In this document: piece by piece, positions 46,842 to 55,921 of the stretch
Numbering within the stretch: position 1 is the first letter of the stretch
Layout of the letters: the number at the start of each line of letters is the position of its first letter
Assembly (NCBI RefSeq): GCF_033110285.1
Contig: NZ_CP136995.1
Location: forward strand, 806,001-870,000
Direction of reading: 5' to 3'
DNA length: 64,000 nucleotides
From: Ottowia sp. SB7-C50
Lineage (GTDB): Bacteria > Pseudomonadota > Gammaproteobacteria > Burkholderiales > Burkholderiaceae_C
The notes under the pieces: model-generated
The model's input: the letters and a program-made list of their open reading frames with translations, nothing else
What the model was told of the DNA's origin: nothing
Database searches by the model: none
Made by a program: the position numbers and the translations under genes

Positions 46842-47315
46842 ATGAGTTCACACCTGACGGACGTGGAAGCACAGCAACTGGCGCGCCGTGTGGGCGAATC
46901 GATGTACGCGCTGGACGCGGCATCGAAAGACACGATGGGCATGGAACTGCTGGCCTGCGCGCCCGGCCGCGCCACCATGCGCATGGTGGTCAGGCCCCTG
47001 CACCTCAACGGCCACAAAATCTGCCACGGCGGCTTCATCTTCACGCTGGCCGATTCCACCTTTGCCTACGCCTGCAACAGCCGCAACCACAACACCGTGG
47101 CCAATGGCTGCAGCATCGAATTTCTGCGCCCGGCGCACGAAGGCGACGTGCTGACCGCCGAAGGCTTCGAGCAGAGCCTGGCCGGCCGGCACGGCATTTA
47201 CGACATCCGTGTTAGCAACCAGAAGGGCCAGACCGTGGCGCTGTTTCGCGGCAAGAGCACGCAGATCAGCGGCACGGTGATTCCCGCGGACGAACCACCC
47301 AAGGAGACCTCATGA
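46842..47315 (+). CDS. paaI: Hydroxyphenylacetyl-CoA thioesterase PaaI
   Basis: A hotdog-fold thioesterase of 157 residues with HLNGHKICHGGFIFTLADSTFAYACNS, the PaaI signature with the catalytic Asp. It releases CoA from dead-end ring-hydroxylated phenylacetyl-CoA. Its stop overlaps the paaK ATG (ATGA at 47312-47315). The ribosome-binding site is weak (GGGGTG). Confidence 0.93.
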   Translation: MSSHLTDVEAQQLARRVGESMYALDAASKDTMGMELLACAPGRATMRMVVRPLHLNGHKICHGGFIFTLADSTFAYACNSRNHNTVANGCSIEFLRPAHEGDVLTAEGFEQSLAGRHGIYDIRVSNQKGQTVALFRGKSTQISGTVIPADEPPKETS

Positions 47316-48613
47316 GCGCCGCCAGCTTTCCCCTGGAGCCGATCGAGAAAGCCAGCATCGACGAGTTGCGCGCGCTGCAGTTGCAGCGCCTGCAGTGGTC
47401 GCTGAAGCACGCCTACGACCACTCGCCCATCTATCGCGCCAAGTTCGACGAAGCGGGCGTGCACCCGGATGACTGCAAGCAGCTCTCCGATCTGGCGAAG
47501 TTTCCGTTCACCACCAAGAAGGACCTTCGCGACAGCTACCCCTTCGGCATGTTCGCCGTGCCGCGCGCGCAGTGTGCGCGCATTCATGCCAGCAGCGGCA
47601 CCACCGGCAAGCCCACGGTGGTCGGCTACACGCTCAAGGACATCGACACCTGGGCCGGTGTGGTGGCGCGCAGCATCCGCGCCAGCGGCGCGCGGCCGGG
47701 CGACATGGTGCACATCAGCTATGGCTACGGCCTGTTCACCGGCGGCCTGGGCGCGCATTACGGCGCCGAAAAGCTGGGCCTCACGGTGGTGCCCTTCGGC
47801 GGCGGGCAGACTGAAAAGCAGATCCAGCTCATCCAGGACTTCAAGCCCGAGATCATCATGGTCACGCCCAGCTACATGCTGGCCATTGCCGACGAGATCG
47901 AGCGCATGGGCATCGACCCGCGTTCCACCAGCCTGCGCACCGGCATCTTTGGCGCCGAGCCGTGGACCAACGAAATGCGCAGCGCCATCGAGCAGCGCAT
48001 GGGCATCGACGCGGTCGACATCTACGGCCTGTCCGAAGTGATGGGCCCCGGCGTCGCCAACGAATGCGTCGAGACCAAGGACGGCCCGACCATCTGGGAA
48101 GACCATTTCTACCCCGAGATCATCGACCCCGACACCGGCGAAGTGTTGCCCGACGGGGCCGAGGGCGAGCTGGTCTTTACCAGCCTGACGAAAGAGGCAC
48201 TGCCCATCATCCGCTACCGCACGCGCGACCTGACCAGGCTGCTGCCCGGCACCGCGCGCACCATGCGCCGCATGCAGAAGATCACCGGCCGCTCGGACGA
48301 CATGATGATCATCCGCGGCGTCAACGTGTTCCCCACGCAGATCGAGGAGCTGATCCTCAAGCGGCCCGAACTGTCGCCGCACTACCAGTGCGTGCTGACG
48401 CGCGAAGGGCCGATGGACAACCTGAAGGTCGCCATTGAATGTGCTCCGGGCGTCGACCCGGCCGGCATTGCCGCACGCTCGGCGGCCAAGCTGCTGCAGC
48501 ACGAAATCAAGGTCTACGTCGGCAGCAGCGTCGAGATCGACCTCAAGGGCGAAGGCGGCATCGAGCGCAGCGTCGGCAAGGCGCGGCGCGTGGTGGACCT
48601 GCGCAAGAAGTGA
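47312..48613 (+). CDS. paaK: Phenylacetate-CoA ligase
   Basis: PaaK activates phenylacetate to its CoA ester, the entry step of aerobic phenylacetate breakdown. The 433-residue ANL enzyme has RIHASSGTTGKPTVVGYT, DIYGLSEVMGPGVANEC, YRTRDLTRLLPG and the C-terminal RSDDMMIIRGVNVFPTQIEE typical of PaaK. It is coupled to paaI. The ring epoxygenase genes paaABCDE and the later genes are not in this window. Confidence 0.95.
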   Translation: MSAASFPLEPIEKASIDELRALQLQRLQWSLKHAYDHSPIYRAKFDEAGVHPDDCKQLSDLAKFPFTTKKDLRDSYPFGMFAVPRAQCARIHASSGTTGKPTVVGYTLKDIDTWAGVVARSIRASGARPGDMVHISYGYGLFTGGLGAHYGAEKLGLTVVPFGGGQTEKQIQLIQDFKPEIIMVTPSYMLAIADEIERMGIDPRSTSLRTGIFGAEPWTNEMRSAIEQRMGIDAVDIYGLSEVMGPGVANECVETKDGPTIWEDHFYPEIIDPDTGEVLPDGAEGELVFTSLTKEALPIIRYRTRDLTRLLPGTARTMRRMQKITGRSDDMMIIRGVNVFPTQIEELILKRPELSPHYQCVLTREGPMDNLKVAIECAPGVDPAGIAARSAAKLLQHEIKVYVGSSVEIDLKGEGGIERSVGKARRVVDLRKK

Positions 48614-48680
48614 GTGCGCGCCAGGCTGCGGGGCGGCTCGTTTCGGTGTCGAATACGGCCCGTGCGCTGTTCTGGTAAGC

Positions 48681-48715
48681 GTATATAGCTATATAAAATA
48701 TAGCATCAGCGCTGT
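48681..48715. repeat. R1-like AT-rich repeat at the 3' end of the DUF3108 gene
   Basis: GTATATAGCTATATAAAATATAGC followed by ATCAGCGCTG. It overlaps the last codons of the DUF3108 frame and separates it from the convergent paaK. Confidence 0.45.
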
Positions 48716-49894
48716 TCGATGGAATCCACCAGCAGGTCGATGTAAGTGTCCGGCCCCTGCGTCAGGCGGATGCGCACGGGCAGAAACTGCAGCGTGGGCG
48801 CATACCAGATCTCGGCCGAGATGGGCCCGCGCGGCTTGGCCAGCGGGCGCGGCTTCAGGTGCACCGCCTGCACCGCGCCCAGGCTGGGCAGCTGCAGCGT
48901 TTCCTCGCCCACCACGTCATAGGTCCATTCGTCCACCCCACCGGGGCGCGCCAGCCAGAAGTTGATCTGCGTGCCGGGCACGGCCTTCAGCTGGCCGGTG
49001 GCGAAGCGGTGGCTCAGCTCGACGAACTGGCTGGCGGCGTCCTGCACGGCGTTGGGGCGCGACACGCGCTCGCCGTTGTCCAGCCGCACGTCCTCGCCCA
49101 GCCGCACACTGCGGCGCCGCTTGCCCACCTGCTCTTCGTACGCGCCCGGCTGCAGGCCCGTGGGGGTGATCTCGCCCTGGCTGGTCAGGCTCATCGACAG
49201 CAGCAGGCCCATGTCGAGCTGCACCGACGTGTGATAGCGCGTGCCCTCGCGCTGCCACAGCACGCGCGCATCGCCGCGCAGTTCGCCGCGGTAGTTGCCG
49301 CCCAGCTGGTATTTCAGCCGCGTGTCGCCCGGCCACTGGCGCAGGAAGGCGGTGTCGGTGCCGCTGGCCGACGCTGCCGCCGAAGCCGCGGCCACCGCCG
49401 TGCCGGGGCGCGCCTCCGGTGTGGACGCGGGGGCTGATGCCGACGGCTGCGCCGGTGCGCTGGCCGACGCGACCTGCGCGGGCGGCACGGGTGGCTCGGT
49501 CGCGTGGGGCGTTTCGGCCCACGCTGGCGCTTCGCTGGCGGCCGGTTCCTCGGCCGAGGCCGCGGGGGGTGGGCGCCTGCGCCACCTGGGGCGGTTCAGC
49601 CGCGGACGTCTTTGCTTTGTTTTTAGGAGCGGCCTTCGCAGTAGTAATGCGCGCGCTGGGCCGATTCGGCTTGGCGGCTGGCGCGGCGGGCGTCACCGCC
49701 ACGGCGGCCGGGGGCGCTTCGGGCGCGATGGTGCGGGTGTAGAAGGGCGGGGCCACGTCCTTCAGGATGCTGGGCGGTCGCAGCAGCAGCGACAGGGCGA
49801 CCCAGGCCAGCGCATGCAACACCACCACCAGCACGGTGGTGACCAGCAGGGCGCGCGCCTGCCGTGCGGGACGGGGCGTCAGCGGGCGGGCCAC
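48706..49894 (-). pseudogene. DUF3108 domain protein, frameshifted at a C/G run
   Basis: The first frame from 49894 encodes a TonB-like N-terminal membrane anchor (ALLVTTVLVVVLHALAWVAL) and an Ala/Pro/Lys linker, then loses sense. The second frame, to 48706, encodes the linker and the DUF3108 domain (LKYQLGGNYRGELRGDARVLW ... WTYDVVGEETLQLPSLGAVQAVHL). They join smoothly if the six-G run at 49564-49569 (plus strand) has five G. The shift separates anchor and domain. It may be an assembly error or a real inactivation. The 5' end overlaps the M61 gene by 16 bp. Confidence 0.8.
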
Positions 49895-51699
49895 GCGCTG
49901 GCGTCGGCGTGCTCGCGCGCGGCGAGGCGCCAGGTGGTGGATTTTTCAGGCAGCGCCAGCGGCAGGCGCAGCAGGCGCCGGTCGCGCGCCACCAGCGCCG
50001 TGACCTGGCGCGCCATGCCGGCGTACAGCGGCAGGTCGTCCAGCTTGGTCAGGCGCCAGGCCGATACCTCGGTGGCGTCGGCATTCTTGGTGCGCGGCGT
50101 GGCGGGCACTTCCACACCCAGCCATTCGTCGCCCGCGGCCAGCCCGGCCTGCGCGGCGGCGCTGCCGTCCAGCACCATCTTCAGCGTGACGAGGCCGTCG
50201 CCCTCGGCCACGCGCAGGCCCAGCGTCTGCGCCAGTTGCGAAGGCTCTTCCAGCACCTGCACGCCCTGGGCTTGCAGCAGCGCCTTCAGCGGCAGCTCGC
50301 CCGTGCCGTGCACCCAGTCGGCGATCTCGCGGTCGAAGCGGCGGCCGGCCACTTCGGCCAGCGTGTGGGCAAAGTCGTCTTCCGTCATCGGGCCGCCCTG
50401 GCAGCGCTGCCACAGCGCGCGCATCACCTCGTCCAGCGTGGTGCGGCCTTCCTGGCGCAGGGTCAGGTCGAAGCACAGCGCCACCAGCGCGCCCTTGGTG
50501 TAGTAGCTGATGGTGCTGTTGGGCGTGTTCTCGTCCGGGCGGTAGTAGCGCAGCCAGGCGTCGAAGCTGGCCTGCGCCACCGACTGCACCTGCCGGCCCG
50601 GCGCCTGCAGCACCTGGTTCACGGTCTTGGTCAGCAGCTTGAGGTAGCCCGCGTCGTCCAGCAGGCCGGCGCGGCGCAGCAGCAGGTCGTCGTAATAGCT
50701 GGTGAAGCCTTCGAAGAACCACAGCAGGCGCGTGTGGTTCTCGCTCTGATAATCGTAGCGCGTGAACTCGGCGGGGCGCAGGCGCTTGACGTTCCAGGCA
50801 TGAAAGTATTCGTGGCTGATCAGGCCCAGCAGCGTGATGTAGCCGTCGCCCACGCGCGCCGCGCTGGCGGGCGAATCGTGCCGCGGCAGATCGCGCCGGC
50901 CGCAGATCAGCGCCGTGCTGGCGCGGTGTTCCAGCCCGCCGTAGCCGTCGTCGATCACGTTCAGCAGGAACACGTAGCGCTTGAACGGCGGCTTGCCCCC
51001 GCCGTGCCAGAAGCGGACGGCCGCTTCGCAAACCTGTTGCGTGTCGCGCAGCAGCCGCGCGCCGTCAAACGAAGCGGGCGCGCCGCTGACCACCAGGCGG
51101 TGCGGCACGCCAGCAACGCGAAAATCGCCCTGCCAGAAAGCGCCCATCTCGACCGGGTGGTCGACCAGTTCGTCGTAGCCGTCCGCGCGGTAGCGGCCGA
51201 AGCCGCGCGCGTCGACCGTCACTGGCGTCATCGACGTTGCCAGCCGCCAGTCGCGCCGGCCCGCGGGCGCGCGGACGGTGAGCTCGTGCGCCTCGTCTTC
51301 TTGCCCGTGCACGCGCAGCAGCAGGCTGGTGCCGTTGAAGAAGCCGCGCGCATCGCCCAGCCAGGCGGTGCGCACCGACGCGTCGAAGGCGTAGACCTCG
51401 TAGTTCAGCGTCAGCGCCCGGCGCGGGTCGCAGTCGATGTCCCAGGTGGCCTTGTCGATCTGGCGGCAGGGCAGTTCGGCGGCGCCCTGCGTGGCGTGCA
51501 GGGGCTGCAGGTGGCGCGCGAATTCGCGGATCAGGTAGCTGCCGGGGATCCACGCCGGCAGCGACACGCGCTGCGTGGCCACCGGCCGCGCAATGACGAT
51601 GCGCACGCCAAAGCGGTGGCCCGCCAGGCTGGCCACGCGCACCTCATGGCGCACCGGCGCGGGCGGCGGTGGCGTGGAAGCGGTGGGTCGGCGAGCCAC
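49879..51699 (-). CDS. M61-family glycyl aminopeptidase-like metallopeptidase
   Basis: A protein of about 606 residues. The zinc site is LISHEYFHAWNVKRLRP with the third ligand in WFFEGFTSYYDD. An N-terminal beta-rich domain precedes it, and a C-terminal PDZ-like domain (GLRVAEGDGLVTLKMV...GLAAGDEWLGV) follows. Several starts are possible; GTG at 51699 was chosen because it gives the family length and avoids overlap with dsbC, whereas the longest frame adds 42 residues antisense to nothing recognisable. Substrate unknown. Confidence 0.88.
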   Translation of the reverse strand: MARRPTASTPPPPAPVRHEVRVASLAGHRFGVRIVIARPVATQRVSLPAWIPGSYLIREFARHLQPLHATQGAAELPCRQIDKATWDIDCDPRRALTLNYEVYAFDASVRTAWLGDARGFFNGTSLLLRVHGQEDEAHELTVRAPAGRRDWRLATSMTPVTVDARGFGRYRADGYDELVDHPVEMGAFWQGDFRVAGVPHRLVVSGAPASFDGARLLRDTQQVCEAAVRFWHGGGKPPFKRYVFLLNVIDDGYGGLEHRASTALICGRRDLPRHDSPASAARVGDGYITLLGLISHEYFHAWNVKRLRPAEFTRYDYQSENHTRLLWFFEGFTSYYDDLLLRRAGLLDDAGYLKLLTKTVNQVLQAPGRQVQSVAQASFDAWLRYYRPDENTPNSTISYYTKGALVALCFDLTLRQEGRTTLDEVMRALWQRCQGGPMTEDDFAHTLAEVAGRRFDREIADWVHGTGELPLKALLQAQGVQVLEEPSQLAQTLGLRVAEGDGLVTLKMVLDGSAAAQAGLAAGDEWLGVEVPATPRTKNADATEVSAWRLTKLDDLPLYAGMARQVTALVARDRRLLRLPLALPEKSTTWRLAAREHADASAWPAR

Positions 51700-51712
51700 G
51701 GGCAAACGGGCG

Positions 51713-52429
51713 TCAGCGCTTGGCCAGCAGCTCCTCGAGCTGCTGCGTGTTGATGGCGCCCGGCACGCGCGAGCCGTTTTCGAACACCAGTGTCGGCGTG
51801 CCGGTGATGCGGTACTTGCGCGCAAACGCCAGGTTGGCGTCCAGCGCCTCGGTGTTGCAGGCGGCTTCGCCCTTGGGGGCTTGCTCGCGCAGCATCCAGT
51901 CGTCCCAGATCTTGGTCTTGTCGGCGCTGCACCAGACCTGGCGCGACTTGGTGACCGAGTCGGCCCCCAGGATCGGGATCAGGAAGGTGTAGACGGTGAC
52001 GTTGTTGATCTTGGCCAGGTCTTTCTCGAAGCGCTTGCAGTAGCCGCAGTTGGGGTCGGCAAACACCGCCAGCTTGCGCTTGCCGTTGCCGCGCACGGTG
52101 GTGAAGGCGTTCTTCAGCTGCAGGTCCTTGAAGTCGATGGCCGTGAGCTTCTCGACGCGCTCTTCCGTCAGGTTCTTGCGCGTCTTGGTGTCCAGCAGGT
52201 TGCCGTGCAGCAGGTAGTTGCCTTCGGCGTCGGTGTACAGGATTTCGGTGCCGACGCGCACTTCGAACAGGCCGTTCATTGGCGTCTTGCGCACTTCGTC
52301 GATGTCGGCCAGGCCCGGCACGCGGTCGGCCAAGTTCTTGCGGATGGTGGCCTCTTGGGCGGCCGCGACAAGCGGCAGCGCTAAGGCCAGGGCCGTCAGG
52401 CCGGTGCGCAGCAAAGCAAAAGGTTTCAT
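51713..52429 (-). CDS. dsbC: Thiol:disulfide interchange protein DsbC
   Basis: A periplasmic disulfide isomerase of 238 residues with a Sec signal peptide (cleavage likely after AAAQ region, residue about 25), an N-terminal dimerisation domain, and a thioredoxin domain with active site CGYC (FADPNCGYCKRF), a second cysteine pair (VWCSADK...AACNTEA) and the cis-proline in ITGTPTLVF. It keeps exported proteins with correct disulfides, working with DsbD. Its stop is 14 bp before the chosen M61 start. Confidence 0.95.
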   Translation of the reverse strand: MKPFALLRTGLTALALALPLVAAAQEATIRKNLADRVPGLADIDEVRKTPMNGLFEVRVGTEILYTDAEGNYLLHGNLLDTKTRKNLTEERVEKLTAIDFKDLQLKNAFTTVRGNGKRKLAVFADPNCGYCKRFEKDLAKINNVTVYTFLIPILGADSVTKSRQVWCSADKTKIWDDWMLREQAPKGEAACNTEALDANLAFARKYRITGTPTLVFENGSRVPGAINTQQLEELLAKR

Positions 52430-52480
52430 GGTATGAATTCGGTCAGACAGACAAAAAGACAGGTGAGAGCGGCGCAGGCG

Positions 52481-53614
52481 TCAGGCAGTTCCCATCGCCA
52501 GCCGGGCGATGCGGCGCTTGATCGGTCCGCTGGCATCAAAGGCGGCCATGCCCCAGTTGCGCAGCAGCACGGCGGCCGGCTCGGCGCGGCCAAACAGTTG
52601 CTGCAGGCCGTCGGTGGCCAGGCTCATGCGCAGCCAGTCGCCCTGGCGGGCGCGCTCGTAGCGGCGCAGCAGCTTCAAATCGTTGACGGGCCGCCAGGCC
52701 TCGCGCTCGCCCAGCACGCGCGCCAGTTCTGCGGCATCGCCCAGGCCGACGTTGAGGCCCTGGCCGGCCAGCGGGTGCATGGCATGGGCGGCGTCGCCCG
52801 CCAGCGCAAAGCTTTCGCCCGGCCGGCCTGGCATGGCGCCCACCCAGCGCGTGGCGCGCGCCAGCAGCAGCGGCCAACTGGCCCGCGGCGCGATGAGCTG
52901 CACCGCACCCAGCGCCTGTCCGCTGATGTCGTGCAGGCGCGCGGCGAAGGCGGCGTCGTCCAGCCCCTGCAGCTCGGCCACGCGTTCGGTGCGCACCGAC
53001 CAGACCACGGCGACCTGGTGGCCTTGTGCGCCGTCCAGCGGCAGGAATGCCACGATGTCGCCATCGGCCGTGAACCACTGGCGCGCCACCTGGCCGTGCG
53101 GGCGCTCGCAGTCCAGCCGTGTGGCGATGGCGTGCTGCGGGTAGCGCGTGGTGTCGAATTCGACGCCCAGTTCGGCGCGGGTGCGGCTGGCGCGGCCTTC
53201 GCACACCACGGTGAGCGGCGCGGCGACCGGCGCGGTCACGCAGTCGATATCACTTTGATAGCGCACCGCCTCGGCCAGCAGGCGCTCGAGCGCGGGTACG
53301 TCGACGATCCAGTTGAGCGCGGGCACGTCCAGTGCATCGGCGCTGAACTCGGTCGCGCCGCTTTGATCGCCGTGCACCTGCATGGCCAGCACCGGCGTCG
53401 CAGCGCGCTCGTCGGGCCAGCAGCGCAGGCCTTGCAGCAGCGTGCGTGAGGCGGGGCTGAGCGCGTACGCCCGCACGTCGCCATGCCCGCTGGCCGGGTC
53501 GGCCGCCGGCGAGACCAGGGCCACGCGCAGGCGCTGGCGCGCCAGCAGCAGGGCCAGCGTGCGGCCCACGATGCCCGCGCCGCGAATGCATACGTCATGA
53601 GTGGAAGCGGCCAT
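52481..53614 (-). CDS. UbiH/UbiF/VisC-family FAD monooxygenase
   Basis: A 377-residue flavoprotein: N-terminal Rossmann VCIRGAGIVGRTLALLLA, and the second FAD motif GDAAHAMHPLAGQGLNVGLGD. The family hydroxylates the ubiquinone ring; UbiH, UbiI and UbiF cannot be told apart here. The start may be 53614 (MAASTHDV) or 53623 (MARMAAS). It lies 52 bp upstream of dsbC in the same direction and is divergent from the MOSC gene. Confidence 0.87.
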   Translation of the reverse strand: MAASTHDVCIRGAGIVGRTLALLLARQRLRVALVSPAADPASGHGDVRAYALSPASRTLLQGLRCWPDERAATPVLAMQVHGDQSGATEFSADALDVPALNWIVDVPALERLLAEAVRYQSDIDCVTAPVAAPLTVVCEGRASRTRAELGVEFDTTRYPQHAIATRLDCERPHGQVARQWFTADGDIVAFLPLDGAQGHQVAVVWSVRTERVAELQGLDDAAFAARLHDISGQALGAVQLIAPRASWPLLLARATRWVGAMPGRPGESFALAGDAAHAMHPLAGQGLNVGLGDAAELARVLGEREAWRPVNDLKLLRRYERARQGDWLRMSLATDGLQQLFGRAEPAAVLLRNWGMAAFDASGPIKRRIARLAMGTA

Positions 53615-53683
53615 GCGGGCCATTGTAGGCGGCGCCCATGGCCGACAATGGGCCGCTTCATCCCTTTTGGCCCAACGACGCCG

Positions 53684-54562
53684 ATGAGCTCCACGCCTAC
53701 CCCTGCCGACCTGCAAGCCACCCTGAGCGGGTTGTTCGTCCACCCCGTCAAATCCTGCGCCGGCGTGGCGCTGCGCGAGGCGCAGCTGACGGACACCGGA
53801 CTCGACCTGGACCGGGCCTGGATGGTGGTCGACGCGCAGGGCCGCTTCGTCACCCAGCGCGACGCGCCGCGCATGGCGCTGGTGCGGCCGCAGATCAGGC
53901 GCCTGGAAGTCGTGCTGCGCGCGCCCGGCATGCTGGCGCTGCATCTGGGCATCAACGAGGTCGAAAAACCCACCCGCGTGCAGGTGTGGAAGGACGAGCT
54001 GAACGCCTGGGACATGGGCGATGTGGCGGGGCAGTGGTTCAGCGACTTTCTGGGCCGACCCGGCCTGCGGCTGGCGCGCTTCGATCCCGATGTGACGCGG
54101 CTGGCGTCGAAGCAGTGGACGGGCGAGATCGACGCGCCGGTCGAGTTTGCGGACGGCTTTCCGCTGCTGGTGGTGAGCGAAGCCTCGCTGGACGAGCTGA
54201 ACCGCCGGCTGGCGCTGGCGGGCCACGCCGCCGTCGGCATGGAGCGTTTTCGTCCCAACTTGGTGCTGTCAGGCCTGGAGGCGCACGACGAGGACCGGCT
54301 GGCCGAACTGCGCATTGCCACGCCCGAGGGCGAGATCGTGGTGCTGCGCCCAGTCAAGCCTTGCCCGCGCTGCCCCATCCCCAACGTCGACCCGTCCACC
54401 GGCGAATCGTCGCCGGAGGTGCTGGAGGCGCTGCGCGCTTACCGCGCCGATCCGCGCCTGGACGGCGCGCTGACGTTCGGCATGAACGCGGTCATCGTGC
54501 GCGGCGCCGGGCTCACCCTGCGCGTGGGGGACGCGGTCAGCGCAGATTGGCATTTTGATTGA
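53684..54562 (+). CDS. MOSC-domain protein (molybdenum cofactor sulfurase C-terminal type)
   Basis: A 292-residue protein with an N-terminal MOSC_N beta-barrel (LFVHPVKSCAGVALREAQLTDTGLDLDR) and a C-terminal MOSC domain with the conserved cysteine in VKPCPRCPIPNVDPSTGE. Such proteins carry sulfur or bind molybdenum cofactor; xdhA/xdhB elsewhere in the window need sulfurated cofactor, so a link is possible but not shown. ATG at 53684 starts the family's usual N-terminus. Confidence 0.9.
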   Translation: MSSTPTPADLQATLSGLFVHPVKSCAGVALREAQLTDTGLDLDRAWMVVDAQGRFVTQRDAPRMALVRPQIRRLEVVLRAPGMLALHLGINEVEKPTRVQVWKDELNAWDMGDVAGQWFSDFLGRPGLRLARFDPDVTRLASKQWTGEIDAPVEFADGFPLLVVSEASLDELNRRLALAGHAAVGMERFRPNLVLSGLEAHDEDRLAELRIATPEGEIVVLRPVKPCPRCPIPNVDPSTGESSPEVLEALRAYRADPRLDGALTFGMNAVIVRGAGLTLRVGDAVSADWHFD

Positions 54563-54606
54563 TGCTATTTTTAGTGTAGCTATAGACGCTTGTCTGCCAA
54601 GCGCAA
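54561..54606. repeat. R1-type dispersed repeat
   Basis: GATGCTATTTTTAGTGTAGCTATAGA followed by CGCTTG-N5-CAAGCG. It starts at the MOSC stop codon and resembles the copies before prmA and after alkB. Confidence 0.6.
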
Positions 54607-54768
54607 GATGCCGATTTCATTTAAGAAAAGGTTCCGACGTGCCCATAGGGTCCATCCATCCTGCGCTGCCTGCCTATTTTTAGGCGGAGACCGCAAGCTC
54701 GGAACGTGGCCTTTTAGACCAACTCTTCCAGCCTATTCAATTGCCACGTTCGATCGTGCGGATTCTGT

Positions 54769-55410
54769 TCATGGCTTCAGGCCGTGTCGGCCTGCGTTAC
54801 TGCGCACGGCCGCCACCGCCACCAACAGCCCCAGCAAGGCCAGGGCAATCTGGCTCAAGGTCGGCACCGACGTCGGGTTGGTGCAGCCTGCAGTGAGCGT
54901 GGCGTACCCATCCAGCTGGTCGACTGTGATCAACAAGTGGGTTAAACCCGCCGTAGTCGCCTTGTACGTCAGTGTGCTGCCCAGCGTACCCCCTGAAGCG
55001 ACGATGGTGGTGGGAGGATAGGTGGTCGTCGGTGGGTCATAAGTGATCAACGCCGGATCAAAGGTTTCCAAACGCCATTGAGCTACCGTAGCAACAGGCG
55101 TCAGAGCGGGCGCGCCGCTTTCGCTCACGCCAGGCGACAGCGTGACAGTGAACGCGTCGCCGGGACGGGTGAACAATGAAATCGTTCTCAAGAACCTTAA
55201 GGTGCCGCCGGTGCTGGTCGACACCGTGAACACATTGTCGGGGCCGACAACAGTTTTTTGTGCCCCGCCGGTATTGTTGATGGCCGCGCATGTTGCCCCT
55301 GTGGTGGTGCCGTCTTGCGCATGCGCCGATGTCGCCCATCCAAGGCAAAGCATCTGCAGCATGAGCGTGAACAGCCATTTCATGACGGCCCAGCGTCGGA
55401 TGAAGTTCAT
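54769..55410 (-). CDS. Exported IPTL-CTERM protein
   Basis: A 213-residue exported protein with an N-terminal signal (MKWLFTLMLQMLCLGWATSAHA), a Thr/Gly/Pro-rich beta-type body with two cysteines (ATCAAINN and TAGCTNP), and a C-terminal sorting tail: VPTLSQ, a hydrophobic helix LALLGLLVAVAAV, then a basic end. This matches the IPTL-CTERM signal cut by an exosortase-like enzyme. No exosortase gene is near. GC content and codon use look lower than the neighbours. The start at 55410 (MNFIRRW) follows the first plausible site. Confidence 0.85.
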   Translation of the reverse strand: MNFIRRWAVMKWLFTLMLQMLCLGWATSAHAQDGTTTGATCAAINNTGGAQKTVVGPDNVFTVSTSTGGTLRFLRTISLFTRPGDAFTVTLSPGVSESGAPALTPVATVAQWRLETFDPALITYDPPTTTYPPTTIVASGGTLGSTLTYKATTAGLTHLLITVDQLDGYATLTAGCTNPTSVPTLSQIALALLGLLVAVAAVRSNAGRHGLKP

Positions 55411-55587
55411 GGATTGGCGCTCCTGTGTCTGTTGAGTGCGAAGCTCGAGCGAGTCAAATTGAATCTGGTTCTTCCAACATACCCCGTTCATTCGCCGCTA
55501 TGGAGGGGGCTCAAGCCTTGTCTGAAACACTGTGCCGAGTGTATGAGCGGCCTCATAATAACAACCATAACGTCTTGATAGAGTGCG

Positions 55588-55610
55588 AAAAAAGCCGCAA
55601 ATGCGGACTT
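55588..55610 (-). terminator. Weak terminator-like hairpin upstream of the IPTL gene
   Basis: CCGCA/TGCGG stem with flanking AG/CT, followed on the minus strand by TTTTTT (plus A-run 55588-55593). It would end a minus-strand transcript starting near 55900, where no gene is visible, except the ychF echo. Confidence 0.35.
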
Positions 55611-55840
55611 TCTTCGCATCCGAGAGGCCGCTGGGTTGTTGCGTCCTAGGACGGTCGCACCCTCTTCAGAAGCGGCTGCAACGAACGTGCCATGCCTCAC
55701 CTCGCGGGCACCGGCAACACTCGGCGGTGCCCCATCAGCGCCTCGGTGATCAGTACAATCGCCATCACTTTCCCCTAGGCAAAACGAGGACAAAATCCCT
55801 CGAAATCGGAGCCGCGCACCCGGATGATCAGCGCTTGTGG

Positions 55841-55900
55841 CGCACAGCGCGGGTCGGGCACCTCCACCACGCCGGTGTTCGGCTCGATGGTGCGCAAGGG
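55841..55900 (-). other. Inverted, diverged copy of early ychF codons
   Basis: Read on the minus strand, these 60 bases match ychF 56018-56077 at 47 positions and share the peptide [15 protein letters not shown]. Most differences are synonymous (CCG/CCC, AAC/AAT, ACC/ACG, CCC/CCT, GAC/GAT, CGC/CGT). It lies just before ychF in opposite direction. The rest of the 55411-55921 spacer shows no gene I can support. Confidence 0.75.
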
Positions 55901-55921
55901 GTTGATCCACAAAGGAATTCC

